Counted from the first letter of the stretch, positions 26,526 through 36,672 are shown. The stretch is DNA of 64,000 nt from Syntrophobacter sp963666995 (GCA_963666995.1 OY762941.1:5022001-5086000), one strand, 5' to 3'. Numbers and translations are program-made. Notes: generated by a model not told the origin, from the letters alone.

Positions 26526-27503
26526 ATGATAACGGATCAGGTTAAACAGGTCCTGGAAGGTTCCCATCGGTCGGTAGCGCGCTTGATTACATGGTTAGAG
26601 GATGAAGACCCGAGAGCCTATGAATGCATGGAGAAGCTTTACCCTCACACGGGCAGAGCATACATCATCGGAGTAACCGGTTCCCCGGGGGCCGGAAAGA
26701 GCACCCTCACGGACAAGCTCACCCGCCTTATTCGCAAGAGCGGGTATACGGTCGGAATCGTAGCCGTGGATCCGTCCAGTCCCTTCACCGGCGGAGCCAT
26801 CCTCGGCGATCGTGTACGCATGAGCGAACTGAGTGAAGACAGCGGCGTGTACATCCGGAGCATGGCCACACGGGGCTTTCTTGGCGGGATGGCCAAAGCG
26901 ACCGGCGATGTCGTGAGAGCCCTGGATGCCTTTGGCATGGATATAATCATCATCGAAACCGTCGGAGTCGGCCAGGATGAAGTGGACGTGATCGGCATAG
27001 CGGACACCACCTGTCTTATCCTGGTCCCGGGCCTGGGAGATGCAATTCAGAGCATGAAAGCCGGAGTGATGGAAATTGCCGATATCTTCGTCATCAACAA
27101 AGCCGATCGCCCCGGCGCGGATCAGCTTTATGCCGAGGTCAGTTTCCGAACCGAGCAGGATTCTCACATCAAGGCGTCCGATTGGAGCCCCCCCGTCACG
27201 ACGACCGTTGCCGTCGACGATCAAGGGCTTCCCGAATTGTGGCAGGCCATAGAGCGCCATAAGCAGTTCCTGCATGAGAGCGGCGGGTTTATCGAAAAGC
27301 GCAGGCAACGCACTTGCCAGGAGACTCTCCGGATGATCCACAGCGAAATATACCGCCTTGTTCGGGATCAGCTTCAGAACAGCGGACAGCTCGACAACAT
27401 CGTTGAAGACATTTTGGGCCGCAAACGCGACCCCTACAGCGTTATGCGTCAAATAGTGAATAAATGGCTTTCCATTCCGCAACAGCAAAAGGAGGCATCA
27501 TGA
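26526..27503 (+). CDS. meaB: MeaB/ArgK-type GTPase chaperone of methylmalonyl-CoA mutase
   Basis: 325 residues. Walker A GSPGAGKST, switch/Mg region VAVDPSSPFTGGAILGDRVRM, G3 ETVGVGQDEVD and G4 NKADR. MeaB loads and protects adenosylcobalamin in the mutase by GTP hydrolysis. Its stop overlaps the epimerase start (ATGA), so the two are translationally coupled. Confidence 0.95.
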   Translation: MITDQVKQVLEGSHRSVARLITWLEDEDPRAYECMEKLYPHTGRAYIIGVTGSPGAGKSTLTDKLTRLIRKSGYTVGIVAVDPSSPFTGGAILGDRVRMSELSEDSGVYIRSMATRGFLGGMAKATGDVVRALDAFGMDIIIIETVGVGQDEVDVIGIADTTCLILVPGLGDAIQSMKAGVMEIADIFVINKADRPGADQLYAEVSFRTEQDSHIKASDWSPPVTTTVAVDDQGLPELWQAIERHKQFLHESGGFIEKRRQRTCQETLRMIHSEIYRLVRDQLQNSGQLDNIVEDILGRKRDPYSVMRQIVNKWLSIPQQQKEAS

Positions 27504-27904
27504 AGATCTTGAAAGTCGATCATATCGGAATCGCGGTGAAGAGCATCGAGGACTGCAAGAAACTCTATTCGGAAGTGCTGGGATTGTCGCACGCAGGAAG
27601 CGAGACCGTACAGGAACAGAAAGTGACCACGGCCTTCTTCCCGGTGGGTGAAACTGAAGTCGAACTGCTCGAATCCACCGCTCCCGACGGCCCCATAGCA
27701 AAATACCTGGAGAAAAAGGGCGAGGGAATTCAGCACGTGGCATTTAGAGTGGACAACATCGAGGAAGCCCTGGCCGAACTCAAAGCCAAGGGCGTTCAGC
27801 TCATCGATGAAAAGCCGCGAAGAGGGGCCGGCGGGGCAAAGATTGCCTTCCTGCACCCCAAATCCACTTTCGGAGTTCTCGTCGAACTTTCGCAGAGAGA
27901 TTAA
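27500..27904 (+). CDS. mce: Methylmalonyl-CoA epimerase
   Basis: 134 residues, VOC/glyoxalase fold. DHIGIAVKS and GEGIQHVAFRV carry the metal His residues and VELLEST/VLVELS the Glu ligands. The start at 27500 has AAGGAGG in the 3' end of meaB; the longer frame from 27464 is inside meaB. It converts (S)- to (R)-methylmalonyl-CoA for the mutase. A terminator hairpin follows at once. Confidence 0.96.
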   Translation: MKILKVDHIGIAVKSIEDCKKLYSEVLGLSHAGSETVQEQKVTTAFFPVGETEVELLESTAPDGPIAKYLEKKGEGIQHVAFRVDNIEEALAELKAKGVQLIDEKPRRGAGGAKIAFLHPKSTFGVLVELSQRD

Positions 27905-27909
27905 ACGGC

Positions 27910-27935
27910 ACGGGGCATGGTCACCCATGCCCCGT
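27910..27935 (+). terminator. Terminator-like hairpin after mce
   Basis: ACGGGGCATGG pairs perfectly with CCATGCCCCGT around TCAC, followed by a short TT. The strong stem also faces the convergent DedA gene. Confidence 0.75.
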
Positions 27936-28001
27936 TTCCAATATAAAGAGCCCCGTATTCAGAACGTTCTTCCATTCGCACGCATCCCTCAGTCCCCTGC
28001 C

Positions 28002-28631
28002 CTATTCGCTTTCGGCCTCAGCCTCCTCAGACCGGGACCTTTTCTTGTTGACCCTCGATCTTATGAACCAGGCAACCCCGGCCGCAAGGGCCAGTACCAC
28101 CACAATGTCAACCTGGTGAGAGTACGTCTGGACAATCGCCCAGTGTTCGCGAAGCTTCATTCCGCATGCAAGAAGGAATGAATTCCAGAGCGTCGCCCCG
28201 ACTACGGTGGCGAGCAGAAAGGGCGCTAAAGGCATTCGCCCCATCCCCGCCGGAACTGAAATCAAGTGCCTGATGACAGGCACAAACCGGCTGAGGAAGA
28301 TGGTGATCGTACCTCCGCGCCTGTTGAAAAAGGCTTCCGCTTTTACAAGGTCGTGCCTGTCGAGAAGCAGATATCGTCCCACCTTCAGCACCAGGGGCTT
28401 CCCTCCCCAAAAGCCTATCGCATAAGACAAAATAGAACCCGTAACGGATCCAATGCTCGTCGCAAGTATCGCCAACCACAGGTTCCACTTTCCATCCGCA
28501 ACCAGGAAGCCGACAAACGGCATCACCGCTTCGCTCGGTATCGGCACGATCATGCTTTCCAAAGCCATCAAAAACGAAGCGCCGTAATACCCCGTCGTGT
28601 CGAGGCATCGGACCGCAAAATTGGATACCAT
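28002..28631 (-). CDS. DedA/SNARE-associated family membrane protein
   Basis: 209 residues from the ATG at 28631; an in-frame TTG at 28700 would add 23 residues. The conserved block is FLMALESMIVPIPSEAVMPFVGFLVADG, then SILSYAIGFWGGKPLVLKVGRY and the FLSRFVPVIRHLISVPAGMGRMPLAPFL re-entrant segment, typical of DedA proteins. Four to five membrane segments and a basic/acidic tail. Family members move undecaprenyl phosphate or phospholipids across the inner membrane or need proton motive force; the substrate here is unknown. Confidence 0.9.
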   Translation of the reverse strand: MVSNFAVRCLDTTGYYGASFLMALESMIVPIPSEAVMPFVGFLVADGKWNLWLAILATSIGSVTGSILSYAIGFWGGKPLVLKVGRYLLLDRHDLVKAEAFFNRRGGTITIFLSRFVPVIRHLISVPAGMGRMPLAPFLLATVVGATLWNSFLLACGMKLREHWAIVQTYSHQVDIVVVLALAAGVAWFIRSRVNKKRSRSEEAEAESE

Positions 28632-28822
28632 CTCGGTCAGCAAGCCCTTATTCCTCTCTCTAAAAGGTTGCGAAAGACTGGCGATGTCTATCGGGTTCAA
28701 TACGCGTTGCCGCAGGCAAATCCCGCATGATGGGCGCCTCGCCGGGCGGCGCTCCCGACTTGCGCCAGGTTATGACTTGCCGGATGCACGGGTCCCACAT
28801 GGAGCCGAGCGATCCTCGGGTC

Positions 28823-29548
28823 TTATCGAGCCGTGAACATCCGGTTTCGAAACCAGTCGAGGCTCATCCTGATGGCAAGGCGCCGCCACCCCGGGTCCAG
28901 GATCCGGTGATCGGCCGTACTCATCAGCACCAGGTCCTTCGGCTCGCCGGCCCGGCGGTATATTTCGACGGCCCCCCGCCAATCGACCAACTCATCTTCC
29001 TGTCCGTGAATGACGAGCACTCGCGGCATTTCACCAAGTGAAGCGAGGGTTTGAGGGTGGCCCAGCATAAGACCCGCTGGAAAGACGCGCTCAAGCTCGC
29101 CCGATTCTTCGAGGGCGATCCTGATTCTCTCGAGTTTAAACGGTGTTGCCCAGCAGACAAGGGCTCGGACAGGATGCTTTCCTTTTGCCGCGGTCACCAG
29201 CGCGATGTATCCGCCCATGCTCGATCCCAGGAGCCCCGGTGGACCCGAGTTCCAGGATTGCATGCGAACGAAACCGAGAACCGCCTCGAGGTCCTGAACC
29301 CAGGATTCCACCAGTGTCTTCTCCGGCACCGCGGTGCTTTCCCCACAGCCCGAGAAATCAAACCGCACCGCGATAAGCCCGGCCCCGGCCAGTTCTTCGG
29401 CAATCGCAAGGTATTTCGTGCTTTCTTTCGAGCTGAGGAGGCCATGACAGCATATGATCGCCGGGGCCGGAACTTTCCCCGGGAAATGGACTTCGCATGC
29501 CAGGTGACCGGCACCGGCAGGAATGCAAAAGTGTGTCGTGGCGCTCAT
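28823..29548 (-). CDS. Alpha/beta hydrolase
   Basis: 241 residues. Oxyanion motif CHGLLSSKEST, FDFSGCGEST, nucleophile elbow LGSSMGGY (Ser), Asp in GQEDELVDW and His in TADHRILDP give a complete triad. Cytoplasmic serine hydrolase of the esterase/acyl-peptidase-like type; substrate unknown. It starts 4 bp after the methyltransferase stop and is likely co-transcribed with it. Confidence 0.9.
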   Translation of the reverse strand: MSATTHFCIPAGAGHLACEVHFPGKVPAPAIICCHGLLSSKESTKYLAIAEELAGAGLIAVRFDFSGCGESTAVPEKTLVESWVQDLEAVLGFVRMQSWNSGPPGLLGSSMGGYIALVTAAKGKHPVRALVCWATPFKLERIRIALEESGELERVFPAGLMLGHPQTLASLGEMPRVLVIHGQEDELVDWRGAVEIYRRAGEPKDLVLMSTADHRILDPGWRRLAIRMSLDWFRNRMFTAR

Positions 29549-29552
29549 TATT

Positions 29553-30323
29553 CTAGCCCTGCCGAGCCGAATGATTCCTTCGGTCGGAATCCATTGGATT
29601 ACCTTGTTTGCGCCTTACTGCGTACAGGCAGATCCTTTGGCATTCATCGTCCGTGCGAATCTCCTGCACACTTTCTTTCAGTTCAAAGGACTTTGTCAGC
29701 TCCGCGAAGAACTTGGGGGTGTGCAAGCCGGCGTTCTTCGCGAGAAATATAATCCCACCGGGGGCGAGCGCCTTTTGCAGGAACCCCACAAGCTGCGGAT
29801 AGGATTCGCGATCGTAGACCACCTCAGAACCAAAGATAACGTCATACCGCTGCTGCACGTCGGGTTCGTTCCAGTCAAGCCTGAGAATCTTCACCCCGGC
29901 CAGACCGTTCATCAAGGCGTTTGCCCTGGCGAAAAGGAGAGCATCCTCGTCGACGTCGCTGATAGTCACATTGTGACCGCACAGGGCGGCATACAACCCG
30001 ACAACCCCGGTGCCCGCTCCTATTTCCAGCATCCGCCGGCCATCCACCACCGGCTGTTTTCCCAGGAAATAGGCAAGCAGAAAGCTTGCGTCCCAGACCT
30101 TGGCCCAGAAGGGCAAGCACTTGAAGTCGACATTGCCCTCGTCGACCAGCTTCTTGATGTACTCCTCAAAGTCCTTGATTTGAAGCACATTGAGAGTCTT
30201 GCCGGCTATCTTGAGTGGAACCGCCTCGACCGCGTACTTTTGATTGATTCGCTCCAGTATGTCATCTAATTCCAACACCAGCCGTACCTTCTCTTGACAG
30301 TCCTTCTTCCTCACGACCGTCAT
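29553..30323 (-). CDS. Class I SAM-dependent methyltransferase (lysine methyltransferase-like)
   Basis: 256 residues. SAM-binding LEIGAGTGVVGLYAA, acidic loop ISDVDEDAL, and GSEVVYDRESYPQL after motif IV, with W-x-x-W/K-VWDASF upstream. The G-x-G-x-G plus S(D/E)V(V/L)YD signature is that of the METTL/EEF2KMT-like group that modifies protein lysines, but a bacterial target is not known. The start has only a weak ribosome binding site. Confidence 0.82.
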   Translation of the reverse strand: MTVVRKKDCQEKVRLVLELDDILERINQKYAVEAVPLKIAGKTLNVLQIKDFEEYIKKLVDEGNVDFKCLPFWAKVWDASFLLAYFLGKQPVVDGRRMLEIGAGTGVVGLYAALCGHNVTISDVDEDALLFARANALMNGLAGVKILRLDWNEPDVQQRYDVIFGSEVVYDRESYPQLVGFLQKALAPGGIIFLAKNAGLHTPKFFAELTKSFELKESVQEIRTDDECQRICLYAVRRKQGNPMDSDRRNHSARQG

Positions 30324-30394
30324 CCGGATATGCGCCGACTTCTCTTCGCTCCAGGCTCCGGCTTATTCGCCGCGCTCCGGTGGTGAAGCGATAT

Positions 30395-33300
30395 CTAGGA
30401 ACCCGAAATCTCCGGTCGGTGCCTTTCAAGGGATTCCGCCTCGACTACACGAACTTTGCTCTTTCGCACTCCAAATTTCAGAACTCCTCTCAGTCTTTCC
30501 TGGAGCGCTTCCATATACAGATACACGACCGGGGTAATATACAGGGTCAACAACTGGGATACCACCAATCCGCCGACAACGGCCAACCCGAGGGGGCGGC
30601 GAGCTTCTGCGCCCGACCCGAAACCGAGAGCGATGGGCAGAGTTCCCATGAGGGCCGCCATGCTTGTCATCATGATCGGACGGAACCGCAGGATGCATCC
30701 CTCGTAGATGGCTTCAGCGGCGGATTTCTGATGTTCCCGTTGGGCGCTGAGGGCGAAGTCGATCATCATGATGGCGTTCTTCTTGACGATTCCGACCAGC
30801 ATGATGATCCCCACAAAGGCGTATATGCTCAGAGGGATCCCGAAAATCATCAAGGTCAGCAGGGCTCCGGCACCCGCGGAGGGAAGACCTGAAAGAATGG
30901 TCAAGGGATGGATGAAACTCTCGTAGAGAATGCCGAGCACCATGTAGATCACGAGAATTGCCACTACCAGCAGGATCCACATTCCTTTCATGGAAGCTTG
31001 AAATTGCTGAGCCGTCCCTTGAAAGCTGCCATTCACGGTGGTCGGAAGCCGAAGTTCCCTCATTGCCCTTTCAATATCCGAAACTGCGTCCCCGAGTGCG
31101 ACACCCGGTTTCAGATTGAAGGATACGGTAACCGAGGCAAACTGCCCGGTATGATTAACGGTCAGCGGACCGACGTTTTGCTGGAGTTGGGCCACACTTT
31201 CTGAAGGAACCAGCCGTCCGCTGCTCGCGCGGACATACAGCATCGCAAGCGACGACGGGTCCCGCTGGTATTTCGGCTCTACCTCCAAAATTACCTGGTA
31301 TTGGTTCGTCGGAGTGTAAATGGTGGAGACCTGGCGGGAACCATAAGCGCTGTACAGGGCGTCCTCGATCTGGCCGGCGGATATGCCGAGCGACAGGGCC
31401 TTGTCCCGGTCTATCATCACCATCACTTGAGGGTTCGTTATCTGCAGGTCGCTGGTAACATCCTGCAATCCAGGAAGTGTCTTCAACTTCGCTTCAACGG
31501 CGGGAGCCCACTTGTAAAGCTCTTTGGTGTCCGGGCCCTGGAGAGTGTACTGGTACTGGCTCTTGCTCATCCGTCCGCCGATTTGAATCGCAGGGGGGTT
31601 TTGCAGAAAGGCGTTGATGCCGGTCACGTTTGCCATTCTTTTCCGCAGACGGGAAATCACTTCGTTCACGTTCGATTTTCGTTCGGAGCGATTCTTCAAT
31701 CGCATGAAGAGAGTTCCCGTATTCCCTGTTGGAGTACCGCCTCCCGTTGCGCCTGCAGACGACATGAAACCTTCGACGTCCGGGTCTTGCCTGACAACGG
31801 CGGCCAGGGCCTGCTGGTGCTCAACCATGGCATCAAAGGAAATTCCCTGGTTCGCCTCGGTAAATCCCATGACTTGCCCGGTATCCACACTCGGGATGAA
31901 ATCCTTCGGAATGACGACAAAAAGCCATGCGGTAACGATCAGCAGAGCGACCGAAACAACCAGCATGATCGACTTTCGTCCCAGGACCCATTTCAGACTC
32001 CACCCATAAAGGTTTAACATGCCGTCAAAAAATCGTTCGGACAGCGCATAGAGACGGCCGTGCTTTACCGATCCCGGGGGTTTAAGAAACCGGCTGCAAA
32101 GCATCGGTGAAAGAGTCAGGGACACAAACCCGGAAACCAGAATGGCTGCTCCGATCGTAACGGCGAACTCGTGGAACAACCTCCCAAGTATCCCACCCAT
32201 GAAAAGCAATGGGATAAAGACCGCCGCAAGAGACAGGGTCATGGAGAGAATAGTGAAACCGATTTCCTTGGAGCCGTCAAATGCGGCCTGGAGCCTCCCT
32301 TTTCCCATCTCCATATGCCGCACGATGTTTTCAAGCATGACTATCGCGTCATCCACGACGAAACCCACGCTCAGGGTCAATGCCATGAGGGAAAGGTTAT
32401 CGAGGCTGTAGCCGAGCATATACATGACCGCAAAGGTACCCGCGACGGACATCGGGAGAGCAAGACTGGGGATGACGGTGGCCGAAATATTCCTGAGGAA
32501 AAGGAAGATCACAAGAATAACCAGGCAGATACTCAGATAAAGGGTAAATTTTACATCCGCGATGGAATCATTGATCGATTCAGAGCGGTCGTAGAGGATG
32601 TTAAGAGTAACGCCGGCCGGCATCTGGGCTCTGAAGGTCGTTAGCAGGTCTTTGATCGAATTGACCACTTCGACCGTATTCGTGCCGGGTTGTCGCTGAA
32701 TGGCGAGAACGATAGCGCGGGACGCTTGAGATTTGTTGTTGTACCAGCTCGCGATCTTATCGTTTTCCACACTGTCTATGACTCGCCCCAATTCCTGGAG
32801 GCGAACCGGAGAGCCGTTTCGGTAAGCCACGATGAGCGGCCGGTAGGATGCTGCGTTGTACAACTGGCCGGTGGCCTGCACGGTGAAAGCCTGGTTCTTC
32901 CCGTACAGGGTGCCGGTTGGGATGTTGACGTTGCCGTTCTCGACCGCCTTTTCGACTTCATCGATCCCGATCCCCAGTGAACTCAGAGCGTTAGGATTGA
33001 GTTGGATACGAACCGCGTATTTCTGCGCTCCGTAGACCATGACCTGCGCCACCCCGCTCACCATCGAGATGCGCTGCGCCATGAGCGTCTCGGCGTATTC
33101 ATCTACCGTGGACAGTGGAAGGATGGGTGAACTCAATGCCAGGTATAGAACCGGCTGGTCCGCAGGGTTGACCTTGCGGTAAGAAGGCGGATTCGGCAAC
33201 TCCGGAGGCAGCAGACGCTGCGCCATCGAGATGGCGGTCTGCACATCCTGCGACGCGCCGTCGATATTGCGGTCAAGAGAAAATTGCAGCGTTATCCGCG

Positions 33301-33565
33301 TGATCCCCAGGGCGCTCACCGAGGTCATCGAGTCCAGACCCGCAATGGTCGAAAACTGCCGCTCGAGCGGCGTAGCAACGGAAGAAGCCATTGTCTCGGG
33401 GCTCGACCCCGGGAGGTTTGCCGAAACTTGAATAGTGGGGAAATCCACACTGGGAAGTTCACTGACGGGAAGAGACCCGTATCCCATGATGCCGAACAGC
33501 AGGATGCTCATCATCAGCAGGGTCGTCGTCACAGGCCGTCGAATGAACAGTGCCGGTATATTCAT
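30395..33565 (-). CDS. RND efflux pump inner-membrane transporter (HAE1/MdtC-like)
   Basis: 1056 residues, full length. N-terminal FIRRPVTTTLLMMSILLFGIMGYGSLPVSELPSVDFPTIQV is typical; the proton-relay helix has GFVVDDAIVMLENIVRH, and the second half repeats the 6-helix plus porter pattern. Sequence flavour (LPVSELPSVDFPTIQVSANLPG) is of the MdtB/MdtC/MuxC branch. It drives drug or detergent export by proton motive force with the fusion protein (4-bp overlap upstream) and outer-membrane channel of the same operon. Confidence 0.95.
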   Translation of the reverse strand: MNIPALFIRRPVTTTLLMMSILLFGIMGYGSLPVSELPSVDFPTIQVSANLPGSSPETMASSVATPLERQFSTIAGLDSMTSVSALGITRITLQFSLDRNIDGASQDVQTAISMAQRLLPPELPNPPSYRKVNPADQPVLYLALSSPILPLSTVDEYAETLMAQRISMVSGVAQVMVYGAQKYAVRIQLNPNALSSLGIGIDEVEKAVENGNVNIPTGTLYGKNQAFTVQATGQLYNAASYRPLIVAYRNGSPVRLQELGRVIDSVENDKIASWYNNKSQASRAIVLAIQRQPGTNTVEVVNSIKDLLTTFRAQMPAGVTLNILYDRSESINDSIADVKFTLYLSICLVILVIFLFLRNISATVIPSLALPMSVAGTFAVMYMLGYSLDNLSLMALTLSVGFVVDDAIVMLENIVRHMEMGKGRLQAAFDGSKEIGFTILSMTLSLAAVFIPLLFMGGILGRLFHEFAVTIGAAILVSGFVSLTLSPMLCSRFLKPPGSVKHGRLYALSERFFDGMLNLYGWSLKWVLGRKSIMLVVSVALLIVTAWLFVVIPKDFIPSVDTGQVMGFTEANQGISFDAMVEHQQALAAVVRQDPDVEGFMSSAGATGGGTPTGNTGTLFMRLKNRSERKSNVNEVISRLRKRMANVTGINAFLQNPPAIQIGGRMSKSQYQYTLQGPDTKELYKWAPAVEAKLKTLPGLQDVTSDLQITNPQVMVMIDRDKALSLGISAGQIEDALYSAYGSRQVSTIYTPTNQYQVILEVEPKYQRDPSSLAMLYVRASSGRLVPSESVAQLQQNVGPLTVNHTGQFASVTVSFNLKPGVALGDAVSDIERAMRELRLPTTVNGSFQGTAQQFQASMKGMWILLVVAILVIYMVLGILYESFIHPLTILSGLPSAGAGALLTLMIFGIPLSIYAFVGIIMLVGIVKKNAIMMIDFALSAQREHQKSAAEAIYEGCILRFRPIMMTSMAALMGTLPIALGFGSGAEARRPLGLAVVGGLVVSQLLTLYITPVVYLYMEALQERLRGVLKFGVRKSKVRVVEAESLERHRPEISGS

Positions 33566-34758
33566 TGAATTTTTTCCTCTGATGAGGCTTTCTCTCCGCT
33601 GTCCATGACTCTTATCTGCGTTCCCTGAGCGAGTCGCATTTGACCATCGGTGACAACCTTTTCTCCGACGGCAATTCCCTTTTGGATAACGAGTTCCCCA
33701 TCCAATAACCGCCCGATGACGACCTGTCGGTACTCAACCGTCAGATCCGGTTTCACTACAAAGGCGTAATGCCCCTGCTGGCCGACTTGTACAGCCTGCG
33801 ACGGAACCACGACAACTCCCGCCTGTGTGCCCAGTTTCAGCACGACATTCACGTATTGCCCGGGCCATAGGACCTTGTCCTTGTTTGCAAAGGTGGCCTT
33901 GAGCTGAATTGTCCCCGTCGTCGTATCCACGGCATTGTCGAGGAAAGAAAGCTCACCCTTCACAGGGTTGTCCTCATCACCCGGAACAGTTGCACGCACC
34001 GTGAGCTTTTCGGAAGCCATCCGCCGCTTCAGCTCGGAAAGATTCTGCTCGGGCACGGCAAACGACACATAGATCGGGCTGGTTTGATTGATGACGACCA
34101 TGGGAGCTGTCTCATCGTTGGCTTTGACCAAGTTCCCCTGGTGCACTTTGAGTTCGCCCGTCACTCCGTTGATCGGCGAAGCGATGTAACAGTATTTGAG
34201 ATTGAGCCTCGCACTCTCGACCGCGGCTTCATCGGCCTTCAGACCCGCCTCGAGGGCCATTGCGTTGGTGGCGATCTGGTCATGAACTTCCTTTGAAACG
34301 TAACCCTTTTCCACCACCGAACCGTATCGCTCACTCTGCCTGCGGGCGTTCTCCGTCTGGAGCCTGTCTTTAGCCAGGTTGGCCTCGACCTGCTTCAACT
34401 GGGCCTCAAACGGGCGCGGGTCGATCATGAAGAGCGGGTCGTCTTTCTTGACTTCCTGCCCCTCGGTGAAGTGAACCGCCATCAGTTCTCCCTCGACCTT
34501 TGCCTTAATCGACACAGTGGAATAGGCCTGCACCTTTCCGATGGCTTTGAGCTGCACGGGAACCGATTTTTCTTCGGCCGTGCCGACAGTAACCGGGACC
34601 ACCACCGTCTTTTTGGCATCACCGCTTTGAGCCTGCCCCGATGCATTCCCGGAACAGGCGGACAACGCAATCAGAGCGAAGAGAAGTCCCAGAAAAGACA
34701 AAGTGAAAAACCCGGGTACGAGCCGCGAAAAAACATTCTTGTCGCGAATGACGATCAT
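33562..34758 (-). CDS. RND efflux periplasmic adaptor (membrane fusion lipoprotein)
   Basis: 398 residues from the ATG with GAGGGAAGA just upstream; 22 upstream in-frame codons are not favoured. Lipobox LSAC. Barrel-lipoyl-hairpin order: STVSIKAKVEGELMAVHFTEGQEVKKDDPLFMIDPRPFEAQL, long coiled hairpin (AKDRLQTENARRQSERYGSV..), then YIASPINGVTGELKVHQGNLVK. Ends overlapping the transporter start (ATGA). Confidence 0.95.
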   Translation of the reverse strand: MIVIRDKNVFSRLVPGFFTLSFLGLLFALIALSACSGNASGQAQSGDAKKTVVVPVTVGTAEEKSVPVQLKAIGKVQAYSTVSIKAKVEGELMAVHFTEGQEVKKDDPLFMIDPRPFEAQLKQVEANLAKDRLQTENARRQSERYGSVVEKGYVSKEVHDQIATNAMALEAGLKADEAAVESARLNLKYCYIASPINGVTGELKVHQGNLVKANDETAPMVVINQTSPIYVSFAVPEQNLSELKRRMASEKLTVRATVPGDEDNPVKGELSFLDNAVDTTTGTIQLKATFANKDKVLWPGQYVNVVLKLGTQAGVVVVPSQAVQVGQQGHYAFVVKPDLTVEYRQVVIGRLLDGELVIQKGIAVGEKVVTDGQMRLAQGTQIRVMDSGEKASSEEKIQ

Positions 34759-35021
34759 TCTTCCCTCTATCCCAACCGGTACAACAAATGTGCAGAGTTC
34801 CGGAAAATGCGTTTCAGGGACCACCGAATATTACGGAAACGCTCAGCGAAGCAATTATACCTTTGTCCCGGCCCGTCGGAAAGCACCACCCGGCAGAACT
34901 TTGAGGCCCGGTTCGGCGACGTGGATCGAGTGGCTTCCCGAACGACAGCCGCAAGGCCCTCCTTACACGGGATAGCATGCGTAGACGTCTCACGGAAGAC
35001 TCCACGTAACCTGACAAACCC

Positions 35022-36461
35022 TCACGAATCAGGCGCAATCTCCCAGCCGCCGCCCAGTGCCTTGTACAGGGACACCAGATCCGTCGATACCTGTTGCTCG
35101 GTTTGGGCAAGCTGGTCCTGAGTCAGGAACAGGTTGCGCTGGCTCACCAGAACGTTCAGAAAATCCACGAGACCTTTCATGTAGAGTTCGTAGGAAATGT
35201 CGTAGGCGCGTTGATTGGCGTCCACGGATTGCCTGAGGTACTCCCTGGTTGATTGTCCTCGGGAATAGGAGACGAGAGAGTCCTCCACATCCTTCATGGC
35301 AATGAGGATGGTCTGCTCATACGAAATAAGCGCCTGCTCCTGCACTGCTGTCTTGACCTGGATATTTGCCCGGATCCGCCCGGCATCGAATACCGGCCAG
35401 GTCACCGAGGGGCCCATGCTGAAAATGTTGCTCAGAGGAACGAAAAATTTCGAGGTGAACATGCTCTGCTGCCCCAGAGAACCGGTAAGCGAAAACTGCG
35501 GAAACAGATCCGCGGTGGCCACGCCGATTTGCGCGGTTGTCTGAGCCAACTGCCGTTCTGCGCTACGAATGTCCGGGCGACGCCTCAAGAGTTCCGACGG
35601 CAGTCCGACGGGCACGTCCGGCGGAGGAGGGGGAAGCGGGGCCTCCTGCAGCAGTTCTTCCTCCAACGCTCCGGGACTCAGGCCGAGCAATACGCTGAGC
35701 TGGTGAATGGCCACCCTCAGGGTAGTCTCAAAAGCGGGGACCGTGGCCTCGGTAGCGGCAAGCTGAGCCTTTTGCTGGGCAACGTCCAACTCGCTGCTGA
35801 GGCCGGCCGCAAACCGCGCCTCCGTCAGTTCGAGGGTTTGCTTTTGTGAAACGATGTTGCTGTTGGCGATAGCCAGGCGCAATTGAGAGCCCCTCACCTG
35901 CAGGTAGCTCACTGCAACGTCGGAGAGCAGGGTAACGAGTACATCCCGGCGGTTTTCCTCGGTAACTTGGATGTTGGCATTCGCAGCCTCAACGGACCTG
36001 CGCGTTTTGCCGAATATATCCAGCTCCCAGGTCGCATCGAACCCGGCCTGGAAAAGATTGTAAGACGGGTTGGTCGTCCCTCCTCCCGGCACATTCGCAC
36101 TGCCCTGGTTCGTCGAATAACCGGCCGATGCATTCACTGTGGGATAAAGCTGGGACGCCACCACCTGCCGTTGTGCGCGGGCTTCCCGGACACGGGCTTC
36201 GGCAACCTTCAGGTCCTTATTCGATCCAACCGCCCTCTCGACCAGCGAATCCAGCTTTGGATCCTTAAATACCGTCCACCAATGAGAGACGTCCGCCGTT
36301 TGAATTACGGTGACGCCATGGGCATCCTCCTTCCACTTCGCCGGAACCTCCGTCGGCGGTTTATGGTAATCCGGACCAACCATGCATCCACTGACCATCG
36401 CTGCAGACAACCACAACAGAATCCATTTCAGACGGAATCGCGTGAAATGATGGTGCTTCAT
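35022..36461 (-). CDS. Outer-membrane efflux lipoprotein (OprM/NodT family)
   Basis: 479 residues from the ATG with TGGAG 7 bases upstream. Lipobox VSGC followed by MVGPDYHKPP, the classical NodT-family start. Two outer-membrane efflux repeats with long helical hairpins (DLKVAEARVREARAQRQVVASQLYPTVNASAGYS.. and PDIRSAERQLAQTTAQIGVATADLFPQFSLTGSLG). It is the channel of the RND system; 263 bp of apparently gene-free sequence separate it from the adaptor gene. Confidence 0.95.
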   Translation of the reverse strand: MKHHHFTRFRLKWILLWLSAAMVSGCMVGPDYHKPPTEVPAKWKEDAHGVTVIQTADVSHWWTVFKDPKLDSLVERAVGSNKDLKVAEARVREARAQRQVVASQLYPTVNASAGYSTNQGSANVPGGGTTNPSYNLFQAGFDATWELDIFGKTRRSVEAANANIQVTEENRRDVLVTLLSDVAVSYLQVRGSQLRLAIANSNIVSQKQTLELTEARFAAGLSSELDVAQQKAQLAATEATVPAFETTLRVAIHQLSVLLGLSPGALEEELLQEAPLPPPPPDVPVGLPSELLRRRPDIRSAERQLAQTTAQIGVATADLFPQFSLTGSLGQQSMFTSKFFVPLSNIFSMGPSVTWPVFDAGRIRANIQVKTAVQEQALISYEQTILIAMKDVEDSLVSYSRGQSTREYLRQSVDANQRAYDISYELYMKGLVDFLNVLVSQRNLFLTQDQLAQTEQQVSTDLVSLYKALGGGWEIAPDS

Positions 36462-36616
36462 TGTTTGGCTCCATTTCCACCGTGCCCCCATATCCCCTCT
36501 TTTGACGGCGTGGATTCGATCGGAGGCTCTTTAAAGAACGCATGACCCTGCTTTCGGGATCGAACCCGAAGCAACCTGTTTTTACACTCATTCACACCTG
36601 TACGCCGCCGTCCCCT

Positions 36617-36645
36617 CTTATACGAAAACAATCGGGCTTTGCACA
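36617..36645 (-). promoter_or_regulatory. Putative promoter of the RND efflux operon
   Basis: Minus strand: TGTGCA (weak -35), 17-base spacer, TATAAG. About 155 nt leader. Confidence 0.4.
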
Positions 36646-36658
36646 GGGTTCTTTTCAA

Positions 36659-36672
36659 CCATACCCGTATGG
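36659..36672. promoter_or_regulatory. CCATAC-CC-GTATGG inverted repeat, candidate TetR operator
   Basis: Six-base perfect arms with a 2-base centre, just upstream of the -35 box of the efflux promoter. Confidence 0.4.
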
